A stretch of 64,000 nt of DNA, taken from the NCBI RefSeq assembly GCF_001983175.1, contig NZ_MNPW01000007.1:248001-312000 (forward strand), written 5' to 3'. The stretch is from Pseudomonas cedrina subsp. cedrina. Its GTDB lineage: Bacteria; Pseudomonadota; Gammaproteobacteria; Pseudomonadales; Pseudomonadaceae. Under the pieces are notes generated by a model. That model did not search any database, was not told the origin of the DNA, and worked only from the letters and a program-made list of their open reading frames with translations. Positions within the stretch are counted from its first letter, which is position 1. Every line of letters begins with the position of its first letter. This document shows, piece after piece, positions 17,529 through 26,595 of this stretch. A program made the translations under genes and the position numbers.

Positions 17529-20024
17529 TCACCATTGGTAAGTGGCGCTGGCTTGCACGGTGCGCTGTGAGCCGTACCAGCACCAGGAATAGGAGTAACA
17601 GGAGGCGACATACTCTTTATTCGCCAGGTTGGTAGCGTTCAGGGCCAAACGCAGGTTGTCCTTGAGGTTGGCGATGTTCGGGATGTCGTAATGCACCGCC
17701 GCGTCAAACAGCGTGTAGCCCGGTACCTTGAGCGTGTTCGCGGTATCCCCCCAGGAAGACCCGACATAACGCGCGCCCGCCCCGACACCGAAGCCTTTGA
17801 GGTCGCCATCGTGGAAGGTGTAGTCAGCCCACGCCGAGGCAGTGTGGCGCGGGATCGCGTAGGTGGTGGTGCCTTCGGCGGCAAGGTTCGGACCTACGCC
17901 AATATCACCGATGGGCGAATAGCGCACCGTGTTGTTGGACTTGCTGATGCGGTTATCCAGGTAAGCGTAGGCCGCGGTGATGTCCAGGTTATCGTTGAGG
18001 CTGGCCTTGCCTTCCAGTTCAAAGCCCCGGGATTGCACCTCGCCGTCCTGGCTCTGGCAACGCCCGCTGCCGCACAGGTGGGTGGGGTCCGGGTCGGTGG
18101 TCAGCACATTGGTCTGGCGCAGGTCGAAGATCGCTGCGGTGATAAAACTGTTGCTGCCCGGCGGCTGGTACTTGATGCCGACCTCATACTGTTTGCCTTC
18201 GGTCGGTTTGAACACCGAGCCGCCATACCCCGTGCCAGATTGCGGATTGAACGACTCCGCGTAACTGGCATACGGCGCCAAGCCATTATCGAAGAGGTAA
18301 ACCAGGCCAACTCGGCCGGTGAAGGCCTTGCTGTCCAGCGACGACTTGCTCTTGGCACCGCTGCTGATGGTTTGAGTGCTGTTATCGGTGCTGGCCCAGT
18401 CATAGCGACCGCCCAACAACAGCACCCACTTGTCCCACTTCATCTGTTCCTGCAGGTAGACACCGGTCTGTTCGCTACGCGACGTACCGTCGGTGGTATA
18501 CGCCGGCACCGGGGCCGCTGCGCCGTAGACCGGATCAAAAATATCCAGGGTTGGCCCGGCTTTGTAGACACCCGAGGCGGAGAGCGTGTCGGTGCTGGTG
18601 TTCTGATAGTCCAGCCCCATCAGCAACGTGTGCTGCAACGGCCCGGTATCAAATTTGGCCTGTAACTGGTTGTCGAGCGTGTAGGCATCCATGTCCACAT
18701 CGCTGGCAATGGTTGAACGCTGAATGGTGCGGTAATCCGATAACAGGATGTTGCTGTAGAGGCTGCGATAACGACCTTCGGTGCGCAGGTAGCGGGCATT
18801 CTGGCGTACGGTCCACACGTCATCAAACTGGTGCTCAAACGCCCAGCCGATCGAGTAATACTCGCGGTCACTCTTCTCGAAACTCTTCTCACCGTCATAA
18901 AAATCCACATCGATCTTGCGCCCGGTCGGGCTATGCAACACCGATCCCCAGGCCGGCACCGAACCGTAGGACGCGCCCTTGGGGTCTTTCTGGAAATGCC
19001 CGAGCAAGGTCAGCGAGGTGGCGTCGTCCGGGCGCCAGGTGAAGGCGCTGGACAGCGACTGGCGGCGCGTCTCTGTGTGGTCCACCTGGCCATCGGCATC
19101 GTCGAAAAGCCCGGCCACACGGTAGGAATACACACCTTGATCATCCAGCGGACCACTCAAGTCGAAGGTCGTACGCTTCTTGTTGAAGGTGCCGTATTCC
19201 ACGCCCACCTCATGGAACGGCGTGTCCAGCGGGCGCTTGCTGACCATATTGATCACCCCGCTCGGCGTGCCTTGGCCATACAGCACTGAGGCCGGGCCGC
19301 GCAGGACTTCGACGCGCTCCAGGTCAAACGCATCCTTTTGCGGCAAGGCGTCACGGCTGGAAGGCATGCGCAGGCCGTCAAGGTAAGTGGCCGGGGCGAA
19401 ACCCCGGATAGTTAGTTGGTCAAGACGCGACGCGGTGGCGCCACGCGTCTCCGGGATTACGGCGGCGCTGTAGCGCAGGATCTGGTTGAGGCTCTCGGCG
19501 TTCTGTGCACGCATCTGGTCTTTGGTGACGATGGAGATCGACTGCGGGGTTTCGATCAGCGCGGTGTCGGTCTTGGTGCCCGACAAGCTGCGCGTGGCCA
19601 CGTAACCGGACACCGGACCGGTAGGGCTCTCGGCCTGGTACGCGCCGCTGATGGTGGTGGCCTGCAGCTCCATCGCCCCGCCGTTATCCGGTATGACTTC
19701 GAGGCGATAGCGGTCGGCGGAGATCTTCAAGGCCTGCAGGCCGCTGCCGGCGAGCAATTGATTGAGTGCGGCCTCGGTGTCGTATTGCCCACTCAAACCG
19801 TTGCTGCGCTTGCCCCGCGTCAGGCTCGCATCGAAGGCCAGCACCAGGCCCGCCTGCTCGGCCAGGCTATTGAGCGCCTGGCTCAGGTCACCGGCGGGAA
19901 TCGAAAAACCGCGCACGGTGCTCTCTTCAGCGAAGGAGTTCTGGACAGTCAGCAACGGCACAGCGGCAAAAGCCATCGCCACAGACAAAGCCAGTGGATG
20001 CAAGGGACGAGCAAGGCGCGACAT
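17529..20024 (-). CDS. TonB-dependent siderophore receptor with N-terminal signalling (STN) domain
   Basis: 831-residue outer-membrane receptor. Signal peptide to about residue 32, then an STN domain (FSIPAGDLSQALNSLAEQAG to LKISADRYRLEV, about 40-110), a TonB box region, a plug (QSISIVTKDQMRAQNAESLN, then RGFAPATYLDGLRM and VEVLRGPASVLYGQGTPSGV) and a 22-strand barrel ending in YQW. Best match by memory is the FpvA/FoxA type that imports ferric siderophores, often hydroxamates or pyoverdines. STN domains normally signal through a FecR/FpvR anti-sigma factor to an ECF sigma factor; no such pair is in the window, so the partner must be elsewhere or lost. Confidence 0.93.
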   Translation of the reverse strand: MSRLARPLHPLALSVAMAFAAVPLLTVQNSFAEESTVRGFSIPAGDLSQALNSLAEQAGLVLAFDASLTRGKRSNGLSGQYDTEAALNQLLAGSGLQALKISADRYRLEVIPDNGGAMELQATTISGAYQAESPTGPVSGYVATRSLSGTKTDTALIETPQSISIVTKDQMRAQNAESLNQILRYSAAVIPETRGATASRLDQLTIRGFAPATYLDGLRMPSSRDALPQKDAFDLERVEVLRGPASVLYGQGTPSGVINMVSKRPLDTPFHEVGVEYGTFNKKRTTFDLSGPLDDQGVYSYRVAGLFDDADGQVDHTETRRQSLSSAFTWRPDDATSLTLLGHFQKDPKGASYGSVPAWGSVLHSPTGRKIDVDFYDGEKSFEKSDREYYSIGWAFEHQFDDVWTVRQNARYLRTEGRYRSLYSNILLSDYRTIQRSTIASDVDMDAYTLDNQLQAKFDTGPLQHTLLMGLDYQNTSTDTLSASGVYKAGPTLDIFDPVYGAAAPVPAYTTDGTSRSEQTGVYLQEQMKWDKWVLLLGGRYDWASTDNSTQTISSGAKSKSSLDSKAFTGRVGLVYLFDNGLAPYASYAESFNPQSGTGYGGSVFKPTEGKQYEVGIKYQPPGSNSFITAAIFDLRQTNVLTTDPDPTHLCGSGRCQSQDGEVQSRGFELEGKASLNDNLDITAAYAYLDNRISKSNNTVRYSPIGDIGVGPNLAAEGTTTYAIPRHTASAWADYTFHDGDLKGFGVGAGARYVGSSWGDTANTLKVPGYTLFDAAVHYDIPNIANLKDNLRLALNATNLANKEYVASCYSYSWCWYGSQRTVQASATYQW

Positions 20025-20086
20025 GGGAAATCCTGCGTAATAAGGGTTCTATTAACCATGACGGCCATGTCTGGAAATCGGGCAAG

Positions 20087-20105
20087 GATGAGAGCGATTT
20101 TTATT
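20087..20105 (-). promoter_or_regulatory. Possible Fur-type site upstream of the STN receptor
   Basis: On the minus strand AATAAAAATCGCTCTCATC, about 65 bp ahead of the receptor start, matches the 19-bp Fur consensus at about 10 positions. Iron control is expected for such receptors. The rest of 20025-20277 is AT-rich and holds no gene. Confidence 0.25.
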
Positions 20106-20277
20106 TGAGAGTGGTTGCTGCAATCAGCTGTGTCGCTTTTGTGTGTGGCTTTTCGGGTTGGTTTTTCGTGTTTTTTCCCCGCGCGTAGTCGGCCTTTTCT
20201 GAATTTATCAACCGTTCATCCAGCCGCTTTTCGCTGCGGCATGCTCCGACGCCTTGCCCCTCGTTGAGACGTCACGG

Positions 20278-23200
20278 ATGACCCACGCTGCCCACATTGC
20301 CCTTATCGAACATGAGCTGAACGGCTTTCATCAGAGCCTGGAGATTTATCGCCAACAGATGAACGCCTGGTATTCCCGTGCGCTGGATTCGGTGAGTCAT
20401 GGGTTGGATATGCCGTCGTTGCTCGGGATGGACCGGGTGTTGCGGGTGGGAGATTCGCAGCGTTCCATGAGTATTTCCGACTCTGAATTTGCCACCGTGG
20501 CCCAGTGCCCGGTGGGCGGCGAGCTGAAGATCGAGAGCCTGTTCGAGTCGGTGTATGACGTGCCGATCGGCAATATCCCGGCTGAGGTGATCGGACTGGA
20601 CGACGGCAGTTCCACCCTGATCATGCTGGATGAACAGGGCAAAGGCTCGCACTACTGCGCGGCGGGCGGGCGCTATCAGGTGCGGGTGCAGGGTGCCGTT
20701 TCCGAGGAGCAGGTGGACGCGCTGTTCGCCTCCTACACCGGGCTTACTTCAGACCTTGAGCAGTGGCTGCGCAAGCAATGGTCTGGTTTCAAGCCTCATT
20801 GGGAGCGCTCTTCCGCCAGCGCGATTGGCAGCGGCGTGCTGGCGGGCAGCTGGGCCGCGATCCGCGATGTGTGGGACAGCATCAAGTTGGTACAGGCGAT
20901 CCTTGAAGACCCGCTGAAATTCGTCGAGCAATTGGGTGATCAGGCCGCCCAGTTGGCGCGGATCGCTATGGATGCGCCCAAGGTCATGGAACAGGCGATG
21001 TTGCTGGCCAGTGATGAAGCGGCGCTGTTCCTGATGGTGCGCACGGCGATGATCTGGTTGGCCGCATTGCCGCCCAGTGAGATCGCCGAGGTGGCCGCCG
21101 GGTTTGTGGTGTCGGTGCTGATTGATCTGGTGATTGGCGCGGTGCTGACCATCGCCTTGCCAGCGGCGGGTGTGGCGTATTTGAGTTTGCGGCTGATCAA
21201 GTATGGCGCGCGGATTCTTGAGGCTGCGGTGGGCTTTGTTAAGGGTCTTTTAGGGATTCTGACGCAGTTCATGCAGGCGGTGGATCGCTACAAGGCCGTT
21301 GCGGTGCGCGGGGTGGTTGGCGGGCTGAAGCAAGGCACGATGCAGATGCGCTGGAAGGCGCGGCAGAACGCGGTGCTTAAGCAGCAAGAGCATGTGGATG
21401 ATGTGCCTGCGGTTGCGAAAAACCCGGCGGGGGATGCGGCTGATTATTCGGACAAGACCGCCACCAACGGTTGCCCGGTGTCGATGGTCACGGGTGAGGA
21501 GTTGCTGACGCTGACCGATGGGGTGCTGGACGGGATTTTGCCGTTTGAGTGGGCCCGGTTGTACCGCACCAGTGCGGTGGAATTGGATGTTGGGTTGGGG
21601 TTTGGGTGGAGTCACTCGCTGGCGCATCGGTTGGTTGTTTCCGGTGATTCGGTGGTGTGGACGGATCATGAGAATCGGTCGACCGCCCTGCCCTTACCTT
21701 CCATTTCTCGGCCCACGATTACCAATAGCCTGGCGGAAGCAGCGATCTATTTGGGATCGTTGCCCGATGAGTTGGTACTGGCGCAAGCGTCACGATTCTA
21801 TCACTTTCGCGACGGTGTGCTGACGGCGATCAGCGATGCGAATGACAACCGGCTGCGCATCTCACGGGATTTGCTGGGGCGCATTGAGCGGCTGGATAAC
21901 GGCGTCGGGCGTTCGCTGTTTTTGCGCTATACGTCGGGCCGCATCGTGGCGGTGGACTACCAGATTGAGCGGGCGGTGGACGACGGTCCGTTTGTCTGGG
22001 TGACGAAACAGACCATTGTTTCCTACGCCTATGACGACCTTGGAAGGTTGGTTTCGGCGATCAATGCGGTAGGCGAAAGTGAGGTTTATCGGTACGACGA
22101 GCAGCACGTCATTCTTGAGCGTGGTTTGGCCGGTGGGGCGAGTTTTTTCTGGCAATGGGAACGGGCTGGCAAGGCAGCACGGTGTGTTCGGCATTGGGCC
22201 AGCTTTTCGCAGATGGATACGCGGTATGCCTGGGATGACAACGGCCAGGTCACGGTTTTTAACGCCGATGGCAGCCGGGAAGTCTACGTGCACGATGATC
22301 GGGCGCGGCTGGTGCAACGCATCGACCCGGATGGCGCCCAACACTTCAAATCCTACGACGACAAAGGTCGGCTGACTGTCGAGCAGGATCCGCTCGGGGC
22401 GATCACGGCGTATCAGTACGACGAAGCCGGACGCTTGGTGGCGTTGTTTCCAGGGGACGACGAGCCGACGACCTACGAGCATGACAACGGTTTCGTGCGG
22501 GTGGTGCGGCGAGGTGAAGCGGTCTGGAAATACGAACGTAATGACCAGGGCGACGTTACGCGCAAGACCGATCCCGACGGTAACTCGACGGACTATAGCT
22601 ACAACAAATACGGACAACTGACACAGGTCTGGTACCCGGATCGCAGCTGTCATCGCTTGGTGTGGAATGCGCGTGGCCAGTTGCTTGAAGAGCAACTGCC
22701 GAATGGCGGAACCAAGCGCTATCGCTACGACGACCTCGGGCGAAAAATCAGCCAGGAAGACGAGCACGGCGCGCTCACGAAATTTGAATGGAACAACGTC
22801 GGGCGGCTAGTCCAAATCATCCTGCCGAGCGGCGACACGCGTAAATATACCTACAACGCCTACGGAAAAATCACCTCCGAACGCGACGAACTGGGCCACG
22901 TCACCCGCTACGAATACGCCGATGGCCTGCACCTGATCAGCCGCCGCATCAATGCCGACGGCACCCAGGTCAACTACCGCTACGACAACGCCCGGCTACT
23001 GCTGACCGAAATCGAAAACGAATCAGGCGAAACCTACAAGCTCGACTACCACAGCAATGGCCTGATCCAACAGGAAGTCGGGTTTGACGGAAAACGCACC
23101 GCCTACGTCTACGACCTCAACGGCAACCTCCAAGAAAAAACCGAACACGGCGACGACGGCAGTCAGCTAATCATCCGCTACGAACGCGATCACGCCGGGC

Positions 23201-24888
23201 GCCTCGTCAGAAAAACCCTGCCCGACGGCAACATCATCGATTACGCCTACGACCGCCAGGGCAATCTCCTCAGCGTCGACGACGGCCATTGGTTTTTAGC
23301 CTACGAATACGATCAGCAAAACCGCCTCACCGCCGAACACCAAGGCTGGGGCACCCTGCGCTACGGCTACGACGCGTGCGGCCAACTTCAAAAACTTCGC
23401 CTGCCCGACAACAACCGCCTCACCTTCAACCATGATAAGGGCGGCCATCTCGCCACCGTCGAACTGAACGGTCAAGTGCTCACATCACACCTGTTCAAAG
23501 CTGGCCAGGAACACCAACGCCAACAAGGCCAACTGATCAGTCGCTACCAATACGACGATCAACAGCGCCTGCACACCCACGCCGTCACCCAACAGAACAA
23601 CTACTTCTACCAACGCCACTACGACTACGACAACTCCGGCAACCTCACACGCCTCAACGACACCCGCAAAGGCGAACACCACTACCACTACGACCCACTA
23701 GACCGCCTCACCCGCGCCGACCATTCCTACGGCGAACAGGAACGCTTCGCCCACGACCCGGCCGGCAACCTGCTCATGCAAGACCGCCCCGGCCCCGACA
23801 TCGTCGCCGGCAACCGCCTGCTGATCCAAGGCGACCGCCACTACGACTACGACGCCTTCGGCAACCTCATCCGCGAACGACGCGGCAAAGGCCATCAACT
23901 CGCCAGCGAATATCGCTACGACTGCCAGCATCGGCTAATCAGCGTCACCCGACCCAACGGAAAAACCGCCAGCTACCGCTACGACCCGTTTGGCCGGCGC
24001 ATCAGCAAAACCGTCGACGGCATCACCACCGAGTTCTTCTGGCAAGGCGACAAACTCATCGCCGAACACCAAGCGGGCCGGCATCGCAGCTATCTCTACG
24101 AACCGGACAGCTTCCGTCCGCTGGCCCTGCTGGAAGGCTTCGGCCCAAAAGAAGTCAGACCCTACCACTACCAACTCGACCACCTGGGCACTCCCCAGGA
24201 ACTCACCACTCCGGACGGCGAAATCGTGTGGTCCGCGCATTACCGCGCCTACGGCGAAATCACCCTTCTCGACGTCAATAACATCGAAAACCCGCTGCGC
24301 TTCCAAGGTCAGTACTTCGACCCGGAAAGCGGGCTGCACAACAACCGCCATCGCTACTACAATCCAGATATTGGTCGTTACCTGACGCCCGACCCGGTGA
24401 AGCTGGCGGGTGGGATCAATGCATACCAGTACGTGCCGACCCCTACAGGATGGGTGGATCCGTTAGGGCTGGCATGCAAACCTGTGAATTGCCCTCGACA
24501 GAGCGCTAAAAAAGAATGGGAATTGAACCCCGCTGTCGATCTCGACTGGCGTAACAAAGACGGAAGCGCCCATGAAAACATGCACAGAGGGTTAGATGAG
24601 GCCTTTCGCAGGGCGGGGATACCAAAGCATGATTACAGCGTGACTAAGTGGGGAAAGGATATGAACGGAAAAACCTTTCCGACTGAATGGCGTGTGCTAA
24701 GAGGTCCAAACAAAGGTGCAGAAGTCAATATAGACGACCCAACGCTTGTTCCTAGTACGGAAGGGCCGCAATCACCGCACATCGGTTATCAAACTCCCGG
24801 CAAAAGAGCAGGTGGTGGGGCCACAAGAGGTCATATATTCCTTACACTGCTTCCTGTTAGCCGCTCAAAAATAGGAGTTACTCAATGA
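20278..24888 (+). CDS. Rhs polymorphic toxin with variable C-terminal toxin domain
   Basis: 1536 residues. ATG at 20278 is preferred over an in-frame TTG at 20254. Residues 1-380 include a hydrophobic stretch at about 250-330; no PAAR domain, so it is not a standard type VI tip protein. A DUF6531-like block (NGCPVSMVTGEELLTLTDGV) opens the Rhs shell, followed by some 20 YD repeats (YRYDDLGR, YEYDQQNRL and so on). The core ends with RYYNPDIGRYLTPDPVKLAG and the cleavage motif PTGWVDPLGL (Asp1394). The last 138 residues are the toxin: KTFPTEWRVL, AEVNID, SPHIGYQTPGKRAGGGATRGH. From memory this resembles polymorphic toxin type 47 (a predicted nuclease). Codon use in the toxin tail is poorer in GC than the shell. 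The stop overlaps the immunity start. Confidence 0.93.
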   Translation: MTHAAHIALIEHELNGFHQSLEIYRQQMNAWYSRALDSVSHGLDMPSLLGMDRVLRVGDSQRSMSISDSEFATVAQCPVGGELKIESLFESVYDVPIGNIPAEVIGLDDGSSTLIMLDEQGKGSHYCAAGGRYQVRVQGAVSEEQVDALFASYTGLTSDLEQWLRKQWSGFKPHWERSSASAIGSGVLAGSWAAIRDVWDSIKLVQAILEDPLKFVEQLGDQAAQLARIAMDAPKVMEQAMLLASDEAALFLMVRTAMIWLAALPPSEIAEVAAGFVVSVLIDLVIGAVLTIALPAAGVAYLSLRLIKYGARILEAAVGFVKGLLGILTQFMQAVDRYKAVAVRGVVGGLKQGTMQMRWKARQNAVLKQQEHVDDVPAVAKNPAGDAADYSDKTATNGCPVSMVTGEELLTLTDGVLDGILPFEWARLYRTSAVELDVGLGFGWSHSLAHRLVVSGDSVVWTDHENRSTALPLPSISRPTITNSLAEAAIYLGSLPDELVLAQASRFYHFRDGVLTAISDANDNRLRISRDLLGRIERLDNGVGRSLFLRYTSGRIVAVDYQIERAVDDGPFVWVTKQTIVSYAYDDLGRLVSAINAVGESEVYRYDEQHVILERGLAGGASFFWQWERAGKAARCVRHWASFSQMDTRYAWDDNGQVTVFNADGSREVYVHDDRARLVQRIDPDGAQHFKSYDDKGRLTVEQDPLGAITAYQYDEAGRLVALFPGDDEPTTYEHDNGFVRVVRRGEAVWKYERNDQGDVTRKTDPDGNSTDYSYNKYGQLTQVWYPDRSCHRLVWNARGQLLEEQLPNGGTKRYRYDDLGRKISQEDEHGALTKFEWNNVGRLVQIILPSGDTRKYTYNAYGKITSERDELGHVTRYEYADGLHLISRRINADGTQVNYRYDNARLLLTEIENESGETYKLDYHSNGLIQQEVGFDGKRTAYVYDLNGNLQEKTEHGDDGSQLIIRYERDHAGRLVRKTLPDGNIIDYAYDRQGNLLSVDDGHWFLAYEYDQQNRLTAEHQGWGTLRYGYDACGQLQKLRLPDNNRLTFNHDKGGHLATVELNGQVLTSHLFKAGQEHQRQQGQLISRYQYDDQQRLHTHAVTQQNNYFYQRHYDYDNSGNLTRLNDTRKGEHHYHYDPLDRLTRADHSYGEQERFAHDPAGNLLMQDRPGPDIVAGNRLLIQGDRHYDYDAFGNLIRERRGKGHQLASEYRYDCQHRLISVTRPNGKTASYRYDPFGRRISKTVDGITTEFFWQGDKLIAEHQAGRHRSYLYEPDSFRPLALLEGFGPKEVRPYHYQLDHLGTPQELTTPDGEIVWSAHYRAYGEITLLDVNNIENPLRFQGQYFDPESGLHNNRHRYYNPDIGRYLTPDPVKLAGGINAYQYVPTPTGWVDPLGLACKPVNCPRQSAKKEWELNPAVDLDWRNKDGSAHENMHRGLDEAFRRAGIPKHDYSVTKWGKDMNGKTFPTEWRVLRGPNKGAEVNIDDPTLVPSTEGPQSPHIGYQTPGKRAGGGATRGHIFLTLLPVSRSKIGVTQ

Positions 24889-25277
24889 GCTATCTTGAAG
24901 AAGAAATAGATGAAGCCCTCAACACCTTAAATATCAACCACAACAAAATACATAGTGAGGATCTTAAAAAACTCATAAAAAAAATAACCGAAAAATTCTT
25001 TAGATCTGAAAGTCAAATTTTAGACCCTGTCAATCTCATCGAAAAAGCCACCGAGCACAACCCAAATTTCTGGAAAGAAATACCAGAACGTATAAAAAAA
25101 ACAGACCTGATGCTTTTGGTTTTCGACACAGCCTATAGAGCATGGGAACTCAGGGATTCGCAAGAGCTAGCATCAGTCATAGGTGAAACGACCGGCTATC
25201 CATTCTGGGTAACGGATCAGAACTTAACTTTTTTAGTTCACTTAGATGACCATGACTGCGTTCTCTGGGCATATTAA
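24885..25277 (+). CDS. Probable immunity protein to the Rhs toxin
   Basis: 130 residues, starting within the rhs stop as ATGA. It is AT-rich (long runs of AAA, ATA, AAT) unlike the GC-rich genome, as are most cognate immunity genes acquired with their toxin tips. The product is acidic in its N-terminal part and Lys-rich in the middle (KKLIKKITEKFF), with FDTAYRAWELRD and a C-terminal HLDDHDCVLWAY. I recognise no named immunity family. Position directly behind a variable toxin tip is the main evidence. Followed by a terminator 57 bp on. Confidence 0.8.
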   Translation: MSYLEEEIDEALNTLNINHNKIHSEDLKKLIKKITEKFFRSESQILDPVNLIEKATEHNPNFWKEIPERIKKTDLMLLVFDTAYRAWELRDSQELASVIGETTGYPFWVTDQNLTFLVHLDDHDCVLWAY

Positions 25278-25333
25278 AATTTATAAATAAGGCTTGCGGA
25301 AAAATAAATTATTTTGACGAAGAAGTTATAACC

Positions 25334-25371
25334 AGCCTGAAGTCCTTTAACATGATCTACAGGCTTTTTTT
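25334..25371 (+). terminator. Rho-independent terminator of the rhs-immunity transcript
   Basis: AGCCTG (25334-25339) pairs with CAGGCT (25360-25365), directly followed by a run of seven T (25365-25371). It lies between the live module and the relics downstream, so the older module is probably not transcribed with it. Confidence 0.7.
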
Positions 25372-25421
25372 CTACTTCTAGCTTATTACAACAACCTAGC
25401 GCAGCCCCTCACTAGCCCTAA

Positions 25422-25550
25422 ATTCACGAGAAAAAAGTAATTGAAAGCGAAATAAAAACAGTATTTCCTGAAACAGGAAAGTCAGATCTCTACACTTCAA
25501 ACAAAGAACGAAAAAGAATTCTGGAGAACTATAAATGGCGACGCCACTGA
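25422..25550 (+). pseudogene. Remnant of a displaced Rhs toxin C-terminus
   Basis: An open frame from 25422 to a TGA at 25548-25550 encodes about 42 residues with no start codon of its own, including TVFPETGKSDLYTSNKERKR and ILENYKWRRH. It is AT-rich, has protein-like composition, and its 3' end overlaps the ATG of the next gene by 16 bp, the geometry of a toxin tip with its immunity gene. I read it as the tail of an earlier toxin domain left behind when the current tip was inserted. The family is not recognised. Confidence 0.55.
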
Positions 25551-25948
25551 CAAAACGATCCGACCTCACAGCGAACAATATTAAAAAAGCACAGGTATTG
25601 GCGACCAGCGAACTAATAGAGGAAGAAATCACGCTGCTGATCAATAAAACTGCCGTGACATGCTTTGTCAACCACTGCCCATAAGAAATAAAAATAGGGA
25701 ATTCTTATAATTTCGAGCTCACGTTAAACCTGGCCGACGATTATCAGGTTGAAAAAATATTGCCCACCGAATTGCTAGCTGAGCGAGTGGGTAATAGTTT
25801 CTCTTATATGCTCTACGGTACGTTAAACGATGGGGCTTTCCATACCTTTACTCTACTTAACGATGAGGGCATCCATTATGAACATCCTGATTTAAACGAT
25901 TCTTTTATAAAATTATCTGTGGAAAGAATCGATGCAGCAATCCTGTGA
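25535..25948 (+). pseudogene. Orphan immunity gene with an in-frame stop
   Basis: ATG at 25535 has GGAG at 25522-25525. The frame gives 49 residues (MATPLTKRSDLTANN to CFVNHCP), meets TAA at 25682-25684, and continues without shift for 87 more residues (EIKIGNSYNFELTLNLADDY to VERIDAAIL) to a TAA. Read through the stop, the 137-residue product looks continuous and resembles small proteins found next to Rhs genes in pseudomonads. A single base change (TAT or TAC to TAA) explains it. With the toxin remnant in front of it, this is a decayed toxin-immunity module; 25949-26064 shows nothing. Confidence 0.65.
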
Positions 25949-26064
25949 TGCACCGGTGACTAACAGCGGTATAAAAATTTTATGACTTTTATCAACTTTA
26001 ACACCCTCGCGATCAAAAATCGTACAAGTTTTTTCATTCTTACCTATGAACAGCGCCAGACATT

Positions 26065-26502
26065 TCACCCCCACGCCACCACCAACAACCCCACCCCCAA
26101 CGCCAAACACAACGGCGAATAAACCCACGTATCCAACCGCGCAAAGCGCGACCCACCCACCTTCTTGAAAAACCCCACCAACTCCGAATCCCCAATCGCC
26201 CTGGCAAACATAACCACCGCAATCACACTGATCCCCCACTGCAACGCGCCATGGGACACTGCCGAAAAATACAGCCCAGCCCGCAGGCACACCAGCAGTG
26301 CGATCCCCACCAGCCCCATCGCCACCAGCAAGGTGCCCAGCGCCGAAGGCTTGAATGCAGGCCGTGGTCCGCTGGCGAATTCGCCGGGCAATTGCGGGAT
26401 GGCGGCGAGGCTGCCGAGTTTGCCGCCGGCGGCCCAGTACAGGTGCACCATGCTGATGCCGGTAAAAACCCCGACGATCCATCGTGCGATGACAACGCTC
26501 AT
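26065..26502 (-). CDS. DUF3995 family membrane protein
   Basis: 145 residues from ATG 26502 with AAGGAG 8 bases upstream; longer frames reaching 27078 run through the divergent gene and are spurious. Four hydrophobic helices: MSVVIARWIVGVFTGISMVH, then LGTLLVAMGLVGIALLVCLR, WGISVIAVVMFARAI and a C-terminal VYSPLCLALGVGLLVV. The HLYWAAGG motif near residue 20 and the four-helix plan fit DUF3995. Function of the family is unknown. The gene is divergent from the DUF2946 gene across 93 bp. Confidence 0.8.
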   Translation of the reverse strand: MSVVIARWIVGVFTGISMVHLYWAAGGKLGSLAAIPQLPGEFASGPRPAFKPSALGTLLVAMGLVGIALLVCLRAGLYFSAVSHGALQWGISVIAVVMFARAIGDSELVGFFKKVGGSRFARLDTWVYSPLCLALGVGLLVVAWG

Positions 26503-26595
26503 GGCGGATGCTCCTTGGGTAGGTGCGAAACAGGATAGTCGGCCTGAGATTTTTTGCAGGCATTTCGTCGGCGGCTGATGGTAAAGTGCCGCCCC

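Noticed and set aside
20254..20277. TTG start of rhs
   Set aside because: ATG 20278 is nearby and the extra 8 residues have no support.
22500..24350. Several open frames on the minus strand of rhs
   Set aside because: Translations are Val/Ala-rich repeats produced by the complement of the YD repeats.
25396..25671. Minus-strand open frame of 91 codons across the toxin relic
   Set aside because: Low-complexity hydrophobic translation, no ribosome site, and it is the antisense of the better supported relics.
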